This document shows positions 1-7,828 of a DNA stretch of 64,000 nucleotides, piece after piece. The DNA is from Oscillospiraceae bacterium (lineage in GTDB: Bacteria > Bacillota > Clostridia > Oscillospirales > Ruminococcaceae), in the NCBI GenBank assembly GCA_017848115.1, contig JAGAKZ010000031.1, positions 62,001-126,000 on the forward strand. Reading direction: 5' to 3'. The notes beneath the pieces were generated by a model that did no database searches, was not told the DNA's origin, and was given only the letters and a program-made list of their open reading frames with translations. Numbering within the stretch: the first letter of the stretch is position 1; each line of letters starts with the position of its first letter. A program made the position numbers and the translations under genes.

Positions 1-235
1 AGAAGCGTTTCTTTTCTTCTTTTGCCATTCTTGCATCTTCACGATTACTTTCTCTTATCAACTTTGTTGCAAATACTTCCTTGCAACGATCACAGGTCAG
101 ATCAACTATGTCCTTCATTTCACCTTCTCTCGTGCAGTTCATGCCTTGCAGTCTAATTCTGCATCCAGTCGTTCTTTCATTGTCTGTGCCATGCACTACA
201 TTGTCTTTGTTTGAGCGAATTAATGTTATCGGCAT
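1..235 (-). CDS. Small CxxC protein, partial (3' end off the window)
   Basis: An open frame runs leftward off the window edge, so only the first 78 codons are seen. The ATG at 235 has a strong GGAGGT site at 246-241 (5-nt gap) and a good promoter further upstream, which supports a real gene. The protein is polar and basic, starts MPITLIRSNKDN, and contains a CDRC motif after an earlier pair of single cysteines, which suggests a small metal-binding fold. It ends in view in a charged helix (ARMAKEEKKRF). I do not recognise the family and assign no function. Confidence 0.6.
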   Translation of the reverse strand, partial: MPITLIRSNKDNVVHGTDNERTTGCRIRLQGMNCTREGEMKDIVDLTCDRCKEVFATKLIRESNREDARMAKEEKKRF

Positions 236-270
236 AATTTACCTCCTATTTTATTTCATTCATTATATAT

Positions 271-299
271 ATTATAAAACAAACTCAAGAAAATTGCAA
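271..299 (-). promoter_or_regulatory. Sigma-A-type promoter for the partial CxxC gene
   Basis: On the minus strand, TTGCAA (299-294), a 17-nt spacer and TATAAT (276-271) lie about 36 nt upstream of the ATG at 235. The rest of 300-465 is AT-rich DNA in which I see no gene. Confidence 0.6.
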
Positions 300-465
300 C
301 TGATTTTATAAAAATTGCGAGAATTGTCTTTAATTTTTTACTTATCCGACAACTTTGAATTATTAAAGTCCATGTTTCAAATAAAAAATCAACAAAAATA
401 ATTCTAGTCAAGAAAAAAATTTGGATAATATTTTAGTTAAATTGTATGCAGTATAAGTACAATAC

Positions 466-494
466 TTGTTTTTATGGACTTTTCATGGTATAAT
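466..494 (+). promoter_or_regulatory. Sigma-A-type promoter for the PD-(D/E)XK gene
   Basis: TTGTTT (466-471), a 17-nt spacer and TATAAT (489-494) are followed by about 34 nt of leader before the TTG start at 529. Confidence 0.6.
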
Positions 495-528
495 GACTAT
501 AGAACAAAATAAGAAAGACGGTGATTGA

Positions 529-1374
529 TTGACTATCTTTGACAACAATATTGATCAGAAGATACTTCGTAATATTGAAAAATTTCGTCCCATAGATGAT
601 GCATTTATGAGAGAACTTTTTCGCAATGACATTCCTCTTGTTCAAAGAATATTGAGAATTATAATGGGTATTGAAGATCTTCAGATCATATCTTCCGAAA
701 CCCAGTATGATTTAAAACGCCTGCTCGGTTCTCGTTCTCTTTGCCTTGATGTAATAGCAACTGACAGTAAAGGAAAAATTTTTAATATCGAAATCCAACG
801 TTCAAATGAGGAAGCAAAACCACAAAGAGCAAGATACCATTCAAGTGCTATTGACATTGAATTTTTAAAAGCAAAATCTGATTTTAAAGAGCTTCCTGTT
901 TCTTATGTCATTTTTATTACTGAAAATGATATAATAGGTGATAACAGGCTTATATATCACTATGAATGGCGAGAAATCGAAACCAATAAACCGCTTAATG
1001 ACGGTGCTCACATTATTTATGTAAACAGTTCATACAATAATAAAGATGACACCTCAGAACTCTCAAAACTAGCACATGATTTTCTATGTGCAGACCCAAA
1101 CAAAATGTATATAAAAGAACTCGCTGATAAAACACGTTATTTTAAAACGACTGTAGAAGGAGTGAATAATATGTGTCAAATAATGGAGGATTTTCGTGAC
1201 GAAATCACTGCTGATGTCACTAAGAAAGTTACAGAAGATGTCACCAAAAAAAACAACTCTCAGACCGCTGTAAAACTTCTTGAGAAAAAGATGGGTACTT
1301 TTGAGGATATTTCAGAAATAACCGGGCTGTCTATTGACGAGATCAAAGAACTTGCAGAAAAAATCAATAACTAA
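529..1374 (+). CDS. PD-(D/E)XK nuclease family transposase-like protein
   Basis: This 281-residue protein resembles the Rpn/PDDEXK_2 group often annotated as a PD-(D/E)XK nuclease family transposase. Those proteins are thought to be DNA nucleases linked to recombination. The nuclease core is visible as LCLDVIATDSKGKIFNIEIQ (about residues 71-90), with a catalytic Asp followed by the ExQ signature. The C-terminus (about 240-281) is a helical region with an EISEITGLSIDEIKEL-like ending typical of the family. The start is a TTG at 529 after a GGTGA site; the nearby GTG at 521 hits a stop at once. It is a single gene with its own promoter and terminator and no inverted repeats, so there is no sign of an intact transposon. 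Confidence 0.7.
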   Translation: MTIFDNNIDQKILRNIEKFRPIDDAFMRELFRNDIPLVQRILRIIMGIEDLQIISSETQYDLKRLLGSRSLCLDVIATDSKGKIFNIEIQRSNEEAKPQRARYHSSAIDIEFLKAKSDFKELPVSYVIFITENDIIGDNRLIYHYEWREIETNKPLNDGAHIIYVNSSYNNKDDTSELSKLAHDFLCADPNKMYIKELADKTRYFKTTVEGVNNMCQIMEDFRDEITADVTKKVTEDVTKKNNSQTAVKLLEKKMGTFEDISEITGLSIDEIKELAEKINN

Positions 1375-1380
1375 ACACAA

Positions 1381-1418
1381 AACAGCACTTAACAAAGTTT
1401 ATTAGGTGCTGTTTTTTA
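1381..1418 (+). terminator. Rho-independent terminator after the PD-(D/E)XK gene
   Basis: The 12-bp stem AACAGCACTTAA / TTAGGTGCTGTT (one G-T pair) is followed by a T-run, starting 6 nt after the stop codon. Confidence 0.75.
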
Positions 1419-1465
1419 TTCAAAAAAAATCGTCACATTAACACATTTGTATACAACACAATCAC

Positions 1466-1494
1466 TTGACTTTAATGTCGATTAAATGTATAAT
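1466..1494 (+). promoter_or_regulatory. Promoter of the metal permease gene with an internal palindrome
   Basis: TTGACT (1466-1471), a 17-nt spacer and TATAAT (1489-1494) form a near-consensus promoter. The spacer holds an inverted repeat, TTTAAT-GTCG-ATTAAA (1471-1486). That placement is typical of a repressor site. A metal-responsive regulator of the Zur/MntR type is a guess from the gene downstream; the site does not match a consensus I can name. Confidence 0.6.
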
Positions 1495-1539
1495 TATAAA
1501 TTGGGTTATGTTATATTTCTAAGGACGTGAAAAAAATAT

Positions 1540-2358
1540 ATGATTGATATAATAAGCGATTTTTTATCGTATGATTTTCTTAAAAAAGCTTTGATAGTCG
1601 GGTTACTTGTGACGCTTTCGGCTTCACTGCTCGGAGTAAGCCTGGTATTAAAAAGGTTTTCGATGATCGGTGACGGGCTTTCTCATGTGGCATTTGGCGC
1701 TATATCGATTGCGGCTGCACTGAATATCGCACCGTTGAAAGTTTCGATACCTGTTGTAGTCATAGCGGCGTTTTTACTGCTAAAACTAAGTCAGAACAGT
1801 AAAATAAACGGCGATGCGGCTATAGCCCTTATTTCAAGCAGTGCGCTTGCAATAGGTGTATTTATCAATTCTCTTTCAACAAATATAAAATCCGATCTGA
1901 CAAGCTATATGTTCGGAAGTATACTTGCGATAAGTGATGAAGATCTGATAATAAGCGTTATTCTTTCCTTTATAGTTATAACGTTGTTTGTTATTTTTTA
2001 TAATAAAATCTTCTCTGTAACATTTGACGAATCATTTGCAAAAGCTACAGGAATAAAATCTGATTTTTATAATATGCTTATAGCTTTTCTCACTGCAATA
2101 ACAACTGTTATAGGTATGCGTCTTATGGGTGCGTTGCTTATGTCAAGCCTTCTTATATTCCCTGCTATTACTTCTATGCGACTCTGCAGAAGCTTCAAGT
2201 CTGTTGTAATATCCTCATCACTTGTTTCTACACTATGCTTTATTGTCGGTCTTGGACTCTCTTACAGTATAGATACTCCTGCAGGTTCTACTATAGTAAT
2301 TATAAATCTCTTCATGCTTATACTGGCTTTTACAATAGAAAAGATACTTAAAAAATAA
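1540..2358 (+). CDS. ABC-3 family metal ion transporter permease (ZnuB/MntB-like)
   Basis: This 272-residue integral membrane protein has about eight hydrophobic segments and the family's ordered features: LVLKRFSMIGDGLSHVAFG near residues 36-54 and GMRLMGALLMSSLLIFPA near 192-209. Members form the channel of zinc or manganese importers and need an ATPase (ZnuC-like) and a binding protein (ZnuA-like). Neither partner gene is next to it: upstream is the PD-(D/E)XK gene and downstream a convergent sugar operon. It has its own promoter and terminator. The start at 1540 is the first in-frame ATG. The best purine-rich site, AAGGA at 1521-1525, is rather far away (about 14 nt). Zinc versus manganese cannot be decided from sequence. 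Confidence 0.85.
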   Translation: MIDIISDFLSYDFLKKALIVGLLVTLSASLLGVSLVLKRFSMIGDGLSHVAFGAISIAAALNIAPLKVSIPVVVIAAFLLLKLSQNSKINGDAAIALISSSALAIGVFINSLSTNIKSDLTSYMFGSILAISDEDLIISVILSFIVITLFVIFYNKIFSVTFDESFAKATGIKSDFYNMLIAFLTAITTVIGMRLMGALLMSSLLIFPAITSMRLCRSFKSVVISSSLVSTLCFIVGLGLSYSIDTPAGSTIVIINLFMLILAFTIEKILKK

Positions 2359-2364
2359 CATTCT

Positions 2365-2396
2365 GACTCTCATCTTTTTTGATGAGAGTCTTTTTT
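2365..2396 (+). terminator. Terminator of the metal permease gene
   Basis: A perfect 10-bp stem GACTCTCATC / GATGAGAGTC with a T6 loop is followed by TTTTTT. Confidence 0.85.
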
Positions 2397-2400
2397 ACAT

Positions 2401-2437
2401 AAAAAAATACGACAGCTTGAACTGTCGTATTTTTTTA
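2401..2437 (-). terminator. Terminator of the sugar ABC operon (bidirectional)
   Basis: TACGACAG / CTGTCGTA with an A7 tract on the left and a T7 tract on the right can work in both directions. It lies 41 bp past the permease stop and backs up the plus-strand terminator. Confidence 0.8.
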
Positions 2438-2478
2438 TAAATAAAATATTATAATCTTCGATTGTTTTTTCGGAAATA

Positions 2479-3360
2479 TTATTCCTTAACGCCACCTTCA
2501 GCAACGCCTTCAACGATAGTTCTTGAAAGAAGAATATAGATAACCATAACAGGTAAGATTGAAAGCATGATAGCTGTATATCTTACACCAAGGTCACTAA
2601 GTTTATCATTAGAAAGAATTGACTGAACCATCATAGGCATAGTATACTGCTTTGGTTCTCTTGATACAAGTATCATAGAAGGTGTATAGAAGTTATTCCA
2701 GTTAGCGATGAAAGCAAATATAGCCTGTACACCGATAGCAGGTTTCATCATAGGAAGACCGATAGTAAGGAATGTTCTGAACTCTCCTGTACCATCGATA
2801 CGTGCCGCTTCAACGATGTCAAGCGGGAATGATGACTTCATGTACTGACGCATATAGAAAACTACCGCAGGAGCTGCTATAGCAGGAACGATAAGCGGAA
2901 TATATGTGTCTGTAAGTTTGATATCGCTCATAAACTGTACAAAACCAACAGAAGTAACCTGAACTGGTACCATCATTACCATAAGAATTATAGTATATGC
3001 AGGACCGCTTGCCTTAAAGTCATATACTACAAGACCGTATGCTGTAAGTGATGAGAAAAATACAGTAAGAACTGTAGCACATATTGTTATAAAGAAGCTG
3101 TTTCTGTAACCTATAAATGCGTCATATGTGATCTTACCTATTTCGTTAAGATGTACAGTTTCTTTTATATTTGCAATAAAATGACCACCAGGTATAAAAC
3201 TGATACCATTATCTATAATATCCTGAGACTCACGTGAAGCATTTACAAAAAGTATCCATATCGGTAATATACAGATAACAGCAAGAATTATAAGAACAAC
3301 CATAACACCGATGGATTTTGCACGCACTTTAGCTGCGTAACTGTCTTTTTTATTATTCAT
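2479..3360 (-). CDS. Carbohydrate ABC transporter permease (MalG-like)
   Basis: This 293-residue membrane protein has six hydrophobic segments. Its EAA loop, EAARIDGTGEFRTFLTIGLP (about 186-205), is where the shared ATPase docks. It belongs to the MalG/AraQ branch of sugar importers and pairs with the permease just upstream. The chosen start is ATG 3360, 8 nt after GGAGGG (3374-3369). An in-frame TTG at 3366 lies too close to that site. The gene starts 2 nt after the upstream stop, so translation is probably coupled. The substrate cannot be read from the sequence. Confidence 0.9.
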   Translation of the reverse strand: MNNKKDSYAAKVRAKSIGVMVVLIILAVICILPIWILFVNASRESQDIIDNGISFIPGGHFIANIKETVHLNEIGKITYDAFIGYRNSFFITICATVLTVFFSSLTAYGLVVYDFKASGPAYTIILMVMMVPVQVTSVGFVQFMSDIKLTDTYIPLIVPAIAAPAVVFYMRQYMKSSFPLDIVEAARIDGTGEFRTFLTIGLPMMKPAIGVQAIFAFIANWNNFYTPSMILVSREPKQYTMPMMVQSILSNDKLSDLGVRYTAIMLSILPVMVIYILLSRTIVEGVAEGGVKE

Positions 3361-3362
3361 AA

Positions 3363-4379
3363 TCAAAACCCTCCAAATGTTGCCTTGTTCTGCTGTTTCA
3401 TTCTCTTCTTAGCTTCTCTTATCTGTTTCTTTCTCTTAGCAGCATCTTTGTCTCTGTTCATAGCAAAGCAGAATGAACCGAGTATAGATGTAACAAAGAA
3501 AAGAAGAACAGAAGCTGCTGCAGAATAACCGTAGTTAGGGTTAAGTGAGTGGAAGTGATTGTATATGTAAACAGCTATTGTCTTGATATCTTCGTTGAAG
3601 TTTGTACCTTCCTTGTAGAGGTAAGGAATATCCCACATCTGGAGACCACCGATCATAGAAGTGATCATTGTGTATACAACCATAGGACGAAGAAGAGGAA
3701 GTGTTACCTTTGTAAATACCTGTCTGCTGTTAGCACCGTCGATATCGGCAGCTTCAAAAAGTGAAGGACTGATACCCATAATAGCAGCCATAAGCATGAT
3801 CATAGTATTACCAAACCACATCCATGTCTGGATAAACATTACGACTCCACGTGAGATCCACTTGTCTCTTATAAAGTTAACTGGTTCATCAAAACCGAAA
3901 GTACCCATAAGAAGTGAGTTGATAGGACCGTATTCTGTTCTTGAGAATAACATCAAGAATAATGCAGCTACTGAAGCAGCTGTAACTATGTTAGGCAGAT
4001 ACATTACTACTTTAAAGAACGTCTTGCCTTTGATTTTTAAATTAAGATCTGTAAACCATACTGCCAAAAGCAATGATAAGCAAATCTGCGGTATAAAGTT
4101 ACCAAACCACAGAATAAGTGTGTTTCCAAAAGCTTTTATAATAGCCTGATGCTGTGCTCTTACCGCTATATTACCTTCACCGAAAAGAAGAATCTCAAAG
4201 TTCTCAAGTCCTACCCATGCTCCGGTGTTATTTCCGTTACCGTAGAGACTGAGTCTGAATGTATTAAAAAGCGGGTAAAGCTGGAATATGAAATACACTA
4301 TAAAAAAAGGCAGTATAAAGAAATATCCATACTTTGCGTAACTTATGGAACGAATTCTATTTTGTGCACTCGATTTCAT
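3363..4379 (-). CDS. Carbohydrate ABC transporter permease (MalF/UgpA-like)
   Basis: This 338-residue protein has six membrane segments. Its EAA loop reads EAADIDGANSRQVFTKVTLP (about 210-229), diagnostic of binding-protein-dependent sugar permeases. The C-terminus ends in an unusually basic tail (RDKDAAKRKKQIREAKKRMK). The start is ATG 4379 with GGAGGG 10 nt upstream; the in-frame TTG at 4385 is less well spaced. It forms the importer core with the MalG-like gene. A hairpin separates it from the binding-protein gene upstream, which probably lowers permease expression relative to the binding protein. Confidence 0.9.
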   Translation of the reverse strand: MKSSAQNRIRSISYAKYGYFFILPFFIVYFIFQLYPLFNTFRLSLYGNGNNTGAWVGLENFEILLFGEGNIAVRAQHQAIIKAFGNTLILWFGNFIPQICLSLLLAVWFTDLNLKIKGKTFFKVVMYLPNIVTAASVAALFLMLFSRTEYGPINSLLMGTFGFDEPVNFIRDKWISRGVVMFIQTWMWFGNTMIMLMAAIMGISPSLFEAADIDGANSRQVFTKVTLPLLRPMVVYTMITSMIGGLQMWDIPYLYKEGTNFNEDIKTIAVYIYNHFHSLNPNYGYSAAASVLLFFVTSILGSFCFAMNRDKDAAKRKKQIREAKKRMKQQNKATFGGF

Positions 4380-4432
4380 TCTCAAAAAGCCCTCCCTAGA
4401 ATTAATTTAGTAGAAAATAGAATTAACACGAC

Positions 4433-4468
4433 ACACACCTATAGAGCAAAATACTCTATAGGTTGTGT
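4433..4468 (-). other. Intercistronic hairpin between binding-protein and permease genes
   Basis: The repeat CACACCTATAGAG / CTCTATAGGTTGTG (one bulge) forms a strong stem. No T-run follows on the minus strand, so this looks like an RNA-stabilising or partial-termination element rather than a full terminator. Such elements commonly keep binding-protein mRNA more abundant than permease mRNA. Confidence 0.55.
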
Positions 4469-4508
4469 GAAGTATGTTAATTTAAAAATTATTTTTATGC
4501 TTTAAAAA

Positions 4509-5939
4509 TTAATCCCAGTTGAGCTGATCTGGAAGAGCTTCAGCAACCTTTGTCTGGAACTGAACCATAGCATCATCAACAGATGAATATGTGCCTTCAG
4601 CATATCCCTGAACAGCGTTTGTGAACTGTTCCTTGATCTTAGCATCGTATGGAGTGATCTTACCAGCCATGTCGATATTCTTAGCTACTCCTTTAAGAAC
4701 TGCGAAGTGGTTCTGTCCGCCGAGAACAGGAGCACCCTTGTATTCACCCTTATCGATTATAGCTTCCATAACCTTTGAGTTGGACATGTATTCGCCCTGC
4801 TTTTCAGCGTAAGCTGTAGCGCCTTCTTCGTTGATTGTGAAGAATTCGATAAATTCCTTAGCAAGTTCCTTGTTGTTGCATCTTGTTGAAGGAGCAAGCC
4901 ATGTACCGCCCCAGTAGAATTCCTGTGGGCCAACTACACATTTCCACTTACCGAATGTTTCTCCGCCTTCGCCACCTGCAGCTTCAGCAAGGATTGTATC
5001 ACCGAAGCCCCATGTTGAAACGAAGAAACCGAGAACGTTGCCTGAGTTACCGAGTGGCTTCCATTCGTTAGCCCACTGAGCAACCTTTGTTACGTAACCG
5101 TTGTTCCAGAGCTTGCTAGCAAATTCAGCATAGTCCTTGCAGTAGTCATCAACAACGAGCTTGTTGTCTGAACCAACCCAAGCTGTATCACGTGAACCTG
5201 CATATACCTGCCATACACCACCGAGTGTAGCAGAGAGAGCAACCTTCTTATCGCCTGAAGCTGTCATAAGTTCTTCAGCTGTTGCGAGGAATGCATCCCA
5301 GTCCTTAACCTTTTCCTGCATCTGTTCAGGTGTTTCTACGCCGAGGTACTCCTTAGCGAGGTCTTCTCTGTAGCAGAAACCGCCTGCTGCTGCCTGCCAT
5401 GAGATACCCTTGAGTGTACCGTCAGTTGTTGACTTACCGATTTCAAGAACGTATGGATATATATCACCGAAATCTCCTTCGTCGATACCGATTTCGCTAA
5501 GAGCCATTGTTGCAGAATCATCGTTGATGTACTTGAGAGCCCAGTCAGCTTCAAGGAATATGATATCTACATCATTATCAGCTTCGCTGAGGTACTGATC
5601 GTAGAGTTCAGCAGCTTCACCGCCCTGACAGTCAAAGTTCTTTATTTCGATTTCTGAAGGATCGTGACCTGTCTTTTCGCAGAAGAGGTCTACCATTGGC
5701 TGGCTGTCGTTAGCGTTCCAGCAAAGGATTGTGAGCTTGTCGCCTTCAGCAGCGTCGCCGTTATCTTCCTTAGATGAGTCATCAGCCTTTGAATCGTCCT
5801 TGGATGCTGAGTCTGAGTTTGAGCTGTTGTTAGCTGTTGATGATGATGATGATTCCTTTTCATCGCCACAACCGTAGAGAGCTGTTGCTGACATTGCAAG
5901 AGCTGCAAGTAATGCTAAAGTTTTCTTTAAATTTTTCAT
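4509..5939 (-). CDS. Sugar ABC transporter substrate-binding lipoprotein
   Basis: This 476-residue extracellular solute-binding protein (family 1, MalE-like) has a lipoprotein signal peptide ending in LYGC, with Cys24 as the lipidated residue. A Ser/Asp/Lys-rich linker of about 50 residues (about 28-70) tethers the binding lobe to the membrane. The fold then starts at KLTILCWNAND. Several exposed Trp and Tyr residues (for example near AQWANEW and EFYWGGTW) fit sugar stacking, but the ligand is unknown. ATG 5939 is chosen because AAGGAGG lies 11 nt upstream and it starts the signal peptide; longer in-frame starts add unrelated residues. The LacI gene lies 65 bp upstream. A 16-bp AT palindrome sits in that gap at 5968-5983. 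Confidence 0.9.
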   Translation of the reverse strand: MKNLKKTLALLAALAMSATALYGCGDEKESSSSSTANNSSNSDSASKDDSKADDSSKEDNGDAAEGDKLTILCWNANDSQPMVDLFCEKTGHDPSEIEIKNFDCQGGEAAELYDQYLSEADNDVDIIFLEADWALKYINDDSATMALSEIGIDEGDFGDIYPYVLEIGKSTTDGTLKGISWQAAAGGFCYREDLAKEYLGVETPEQMQEKVKDWDAFLATAEELMTASGDKKVALSATLGGVWQVYAGSRDTAWVGSDNKLVVDDYCKDYAEFASKLWNNGYVTKVAQWANEWKPLGNSGNVLGFFVSTWGFGDTILAEAAGGEGGETFGKWKCVVGPQEFYWGGTWLAPSTRCNNKELAKEFIEFFTINEEGATAYAEKQGEYMSNSKVMEAIIDKGEYKGAPVLGGQNHFAVLKGVAKNIDMAGKITPYDAKIKEQFTNAVQGYAEGTYSSVDDAMVQFQTKVAEALPDQLNWD

Positions 5940-6004
5940 TTCTAAATTTTCCTCCTTAATGATTGTATTATATTTAAATATAAAATATAATAGGCATATA
6001 AACG

Positions 6005-7021
6005 TCACGTCAGAGCTTTTACCGTCTGACCCTTAAGCAGTCTGGTTTCAACAACCACCTGCCGTTGTATATCGGAAATCTCCTCACCGTTTATCCTCTT
6101 TAGTAAAAGCTCTGCAGCATTCACTCCAAGGAGGTGTGTATCCTGATATACCGTCGTTATACTTGGCTCCATCAACTGACCAATCTTAATGCCGTCATAT
6201 CCCACTACGGACAAATCGTCCGGAAGCTTCAGTCCCATCTCTCCTGCCGCCATAAAAGCTCCGAATGACGCAATATCATCAGGCATTATAAGGCAAGTCG
6301 GCGGTTCATAAAGCGACAACATTTCCTTTGTCAGTTCCTTCGCAAGACCGATATCGTTATATCTTCCCTGTCTGACATAATCAATCTCAACAGCAAGCCC
6401 CAACTGTTTCATCGTTTCGATGTATGTATCAAGTCTCACCGTAGTAACCTGCGAGGTGTCACCGTAAATATAACCTATCTTCCTGTGTCCCATACCATAA
6501 ACATACTCTATGAGATCTCTCATTCCCTGACGGTTATCCGAATAAACGGAATAATCACGCTTTGAAAAAAAGTCGATCGAAACAACCGGAAGATCACTTC
6601 TTAAGAGTGTACATATGTCCCTGTCATAAAAGTCAACACACGCCACAAGCACTCCCTCAACATTTCTGTATCTGCAATGCTCATAATATGAAAGTTTATT
6701 TCCATCGACTGTTTGCGAACCGATAAAAATAATATCATATCCTTTTTTTTCAACAGTTACCTTAAAACTATCAATAACAGAAGAAAAATAGTTGTGACTG
6801 AGTCCGTTGCCAAGCTTATCGGCATAAATAATACCGATGGTATTTGTTTTGCTTGTCTTTAATGCCTTTGCCTGAGAGTTAGGAAAGTAACCAAGTTCCC
6901 TTGCTACATCCCTTACCTTCTTTTTAGTCGCCTGACTGATATCCGAACAATCATTTAACGCCTTGCTCACAGTAGCAACTGACACACCGCATTTTTTTGC
7001 AACATCTTTTATAGAAACCAT
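6005..7021 (-). CDS. LacI family transcriptional regulator
   Basis: This 338-residue regulator has an N-terminal DNA-binding domain, VSIKDVAKKCGVSVATVSKA (about residues 2-21), then the hinge helix NSQAKALKTSKTNTIG and a periplasmic-binding-protein-like sugar-sensing domain. ATG 7021 follows GGAG at a 6-nt gap; an earlier TTG at 7027 is less likely. It is upstream of, and in line with, the sugar importer genes, so it most likely represses or activates them and itself in response to the imported sugar. The importer genes may be read from its promoter or from a weak promoter in the 65-bp gap. I could not identify a clear LacI-type operator with a central CG. Confidence 0.9.
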   Translation of the reverse strand: MVSIKDVAKKCGVSVATVSKALNDCSDISQATKKKVRDVARELGYFPNSQAKALKTSKTNTIGIIYADKLGNGLSHNYFSSVIDSFKVTVEKKGYDIIFIGSQTVDGNKLSYYEHCRYRNVEGVLVACVDFYDRDICTLLRSDLPVVSIDFFSKRDYSVYSDNRQGMRDLIEYVYGMGHRKIGYIYGDTSQVTTVRLDTYIETMKQLGLAVEIDYVRQGRYNDIGLAKELTKEMLSLYEPPTCLIMPDDIASFGAFMAAGEMGLKLPDDLSVVGYDGIKIGQLMEPSITTVYQDTHLLGVNAAELLLKRINGEEISDIQRQVVVETRLLKGQTVKALT

Positions 7022-7065
7022 GTTCAACTCCGGATAAACTTTTTTTAATGTTTATCTTATATAAT

Positions 7066-7094
7066 AATATACGCTGAAATCGAGCGAAAGTCAA
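7066..7094 (-). promoter_or_regulatory. Promoter of the LacI-family gene
   Basis: On the minus strand TTGACT (7094-7089), a 17-nt spacer and TATATT (7071-7066) give a strong promoter about 45 nt upstream of the ATG. Confidence 0.65.
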
Positions 7095-7295
7095 TGAATA
7101 ATACAAAATTGTTATCTTTATTGAATATCTTTCACAACCATTTTATATTTTTTTAGTGCAACATCACAATAAAACGTGAAATAAAAATGAAAAAATAACA
7201 AAACGGTTAAAATTTCTTTGTAATAATGTAACCACTCCGTATTTTTTCAAGTCAGCATTCGTAACAAACTTTATTTTCATCAAAAAGTCCCTTAC
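7095..7295. other. AT-rich spacer between divergent promoters
   Basis: The 335-bp gap between the LacI gene and the small plus-strand gene holds only the two divergent promoters listed. Between them the DNA is AT-rich, with no ORF, RNA gene or strong hairpin that I can support. Confidence 0.5.
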
Positions 7296-7324
7296 TTGAA
7301 TATATACTCTCTTTGTAGTATAAT
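7296..7324 (+). promoter_or_regulatory. Promoter of the DUF2185-like gene
   Basis: TTGAAT (7296-7301), a 17-nt spacer and TATAAT (7319-7324) are followed by GGAGG at 7344-7348. Confidence 0.7.
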
Positions 7325-7356
7325 AGACTTGTATTTTAAAAACGGAGGTACGTAAA

Positions 7357-7677
7357 ATGTCTTATTATCCTTTTTCTGAAAGAAGCGGAATGCTTGTTTT
7401 CACCTGCACTCACGTCCTGGAGGACAACAAACCTATTACGTTTGTAACACATCACTTTGATGATAACAACTGGCAGTTTTCATGCAGCTCAACCCACACA
7501 GACGCCGATGCTGTCATAATAACTATCGGTGAACTATGCGAACTTGATCCCAGCCTTGAAGAGCTTTGTGACATGCCGGTAGGCCACTATGCGAAAAGAA
7601 AGAACAAAAATGCCAAATGGATAATCGCAAGATTGCCTGACGAAAAAGCATATGTAAAAGCAAATCAACAAAATTAA
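7357..7677 (+). CDS. Small conserved-type protein, weakly DUF2185/Imm33-like
   Basis: This 106-residue soluble protein has its own strong promoter, GGAGG 8 nt before the ATG, and a terminator. It starts with an SYYPFSERSG segment, followed by a domain with WQFSC, then LDPSLEELCDMPVGHYAKR and a final KWIIARLPDEK. A tryptophan-containing strand followed by an acidic stretch and a DPSL..L..PVG.YA.R motif recalls DUF2185 proteins, some of which are classed as immunity proteins. The match is by eye and weak. No signal peptide or membrane segment is present, and no toxin-like gene is adjacent. The function is unknown. Confidence 0.65.
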   Translation: MSYYPFSERSGMLVFTCTHVLEDNKPITFVTHHFDDNNWQFSCSSTHTDADAVIITIGELCELDPSLEELCDMPVGHYAKRKNKNAKWIIARLPDEKAYVKANQQN

Positions 7678-7768
7678 TTATATAACATTTTTATAAAATA
7701 GTCAAGTATTTATAATTATTAATTGTGATTTTTTTTGTTTTGTCATCAGTTTGTTACCAATTATGAAA

Positions 7769-7822
7769 AATGCGGAAAATATCATTTACATCGTGTAAAT
7801 CTATTTTCCGCATTGTTTTTTT
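7769..7822. terminator. Bidirectional terminator between convergent genes
   Basis: A long hairpin pairs AATGCGGAAAATA with TATTTTCCGCATT and has an inner stem ATTTACA / TGTAAAT closed by TCG. It has T-rich tails on both strands and serves the DUF2185-like gene and the PBP5-like gene. Confidence 0.85.
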
Positions 7823-7828
7823 ATCTTT

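Noticed and set aside
5968-5983. 16-bp AT palindrome before the binding-protein gene as a LacI-type operator
   Set aside because: It is made only of A and T and lacks the central CG usual for LacI-family sites, so chance is likely.
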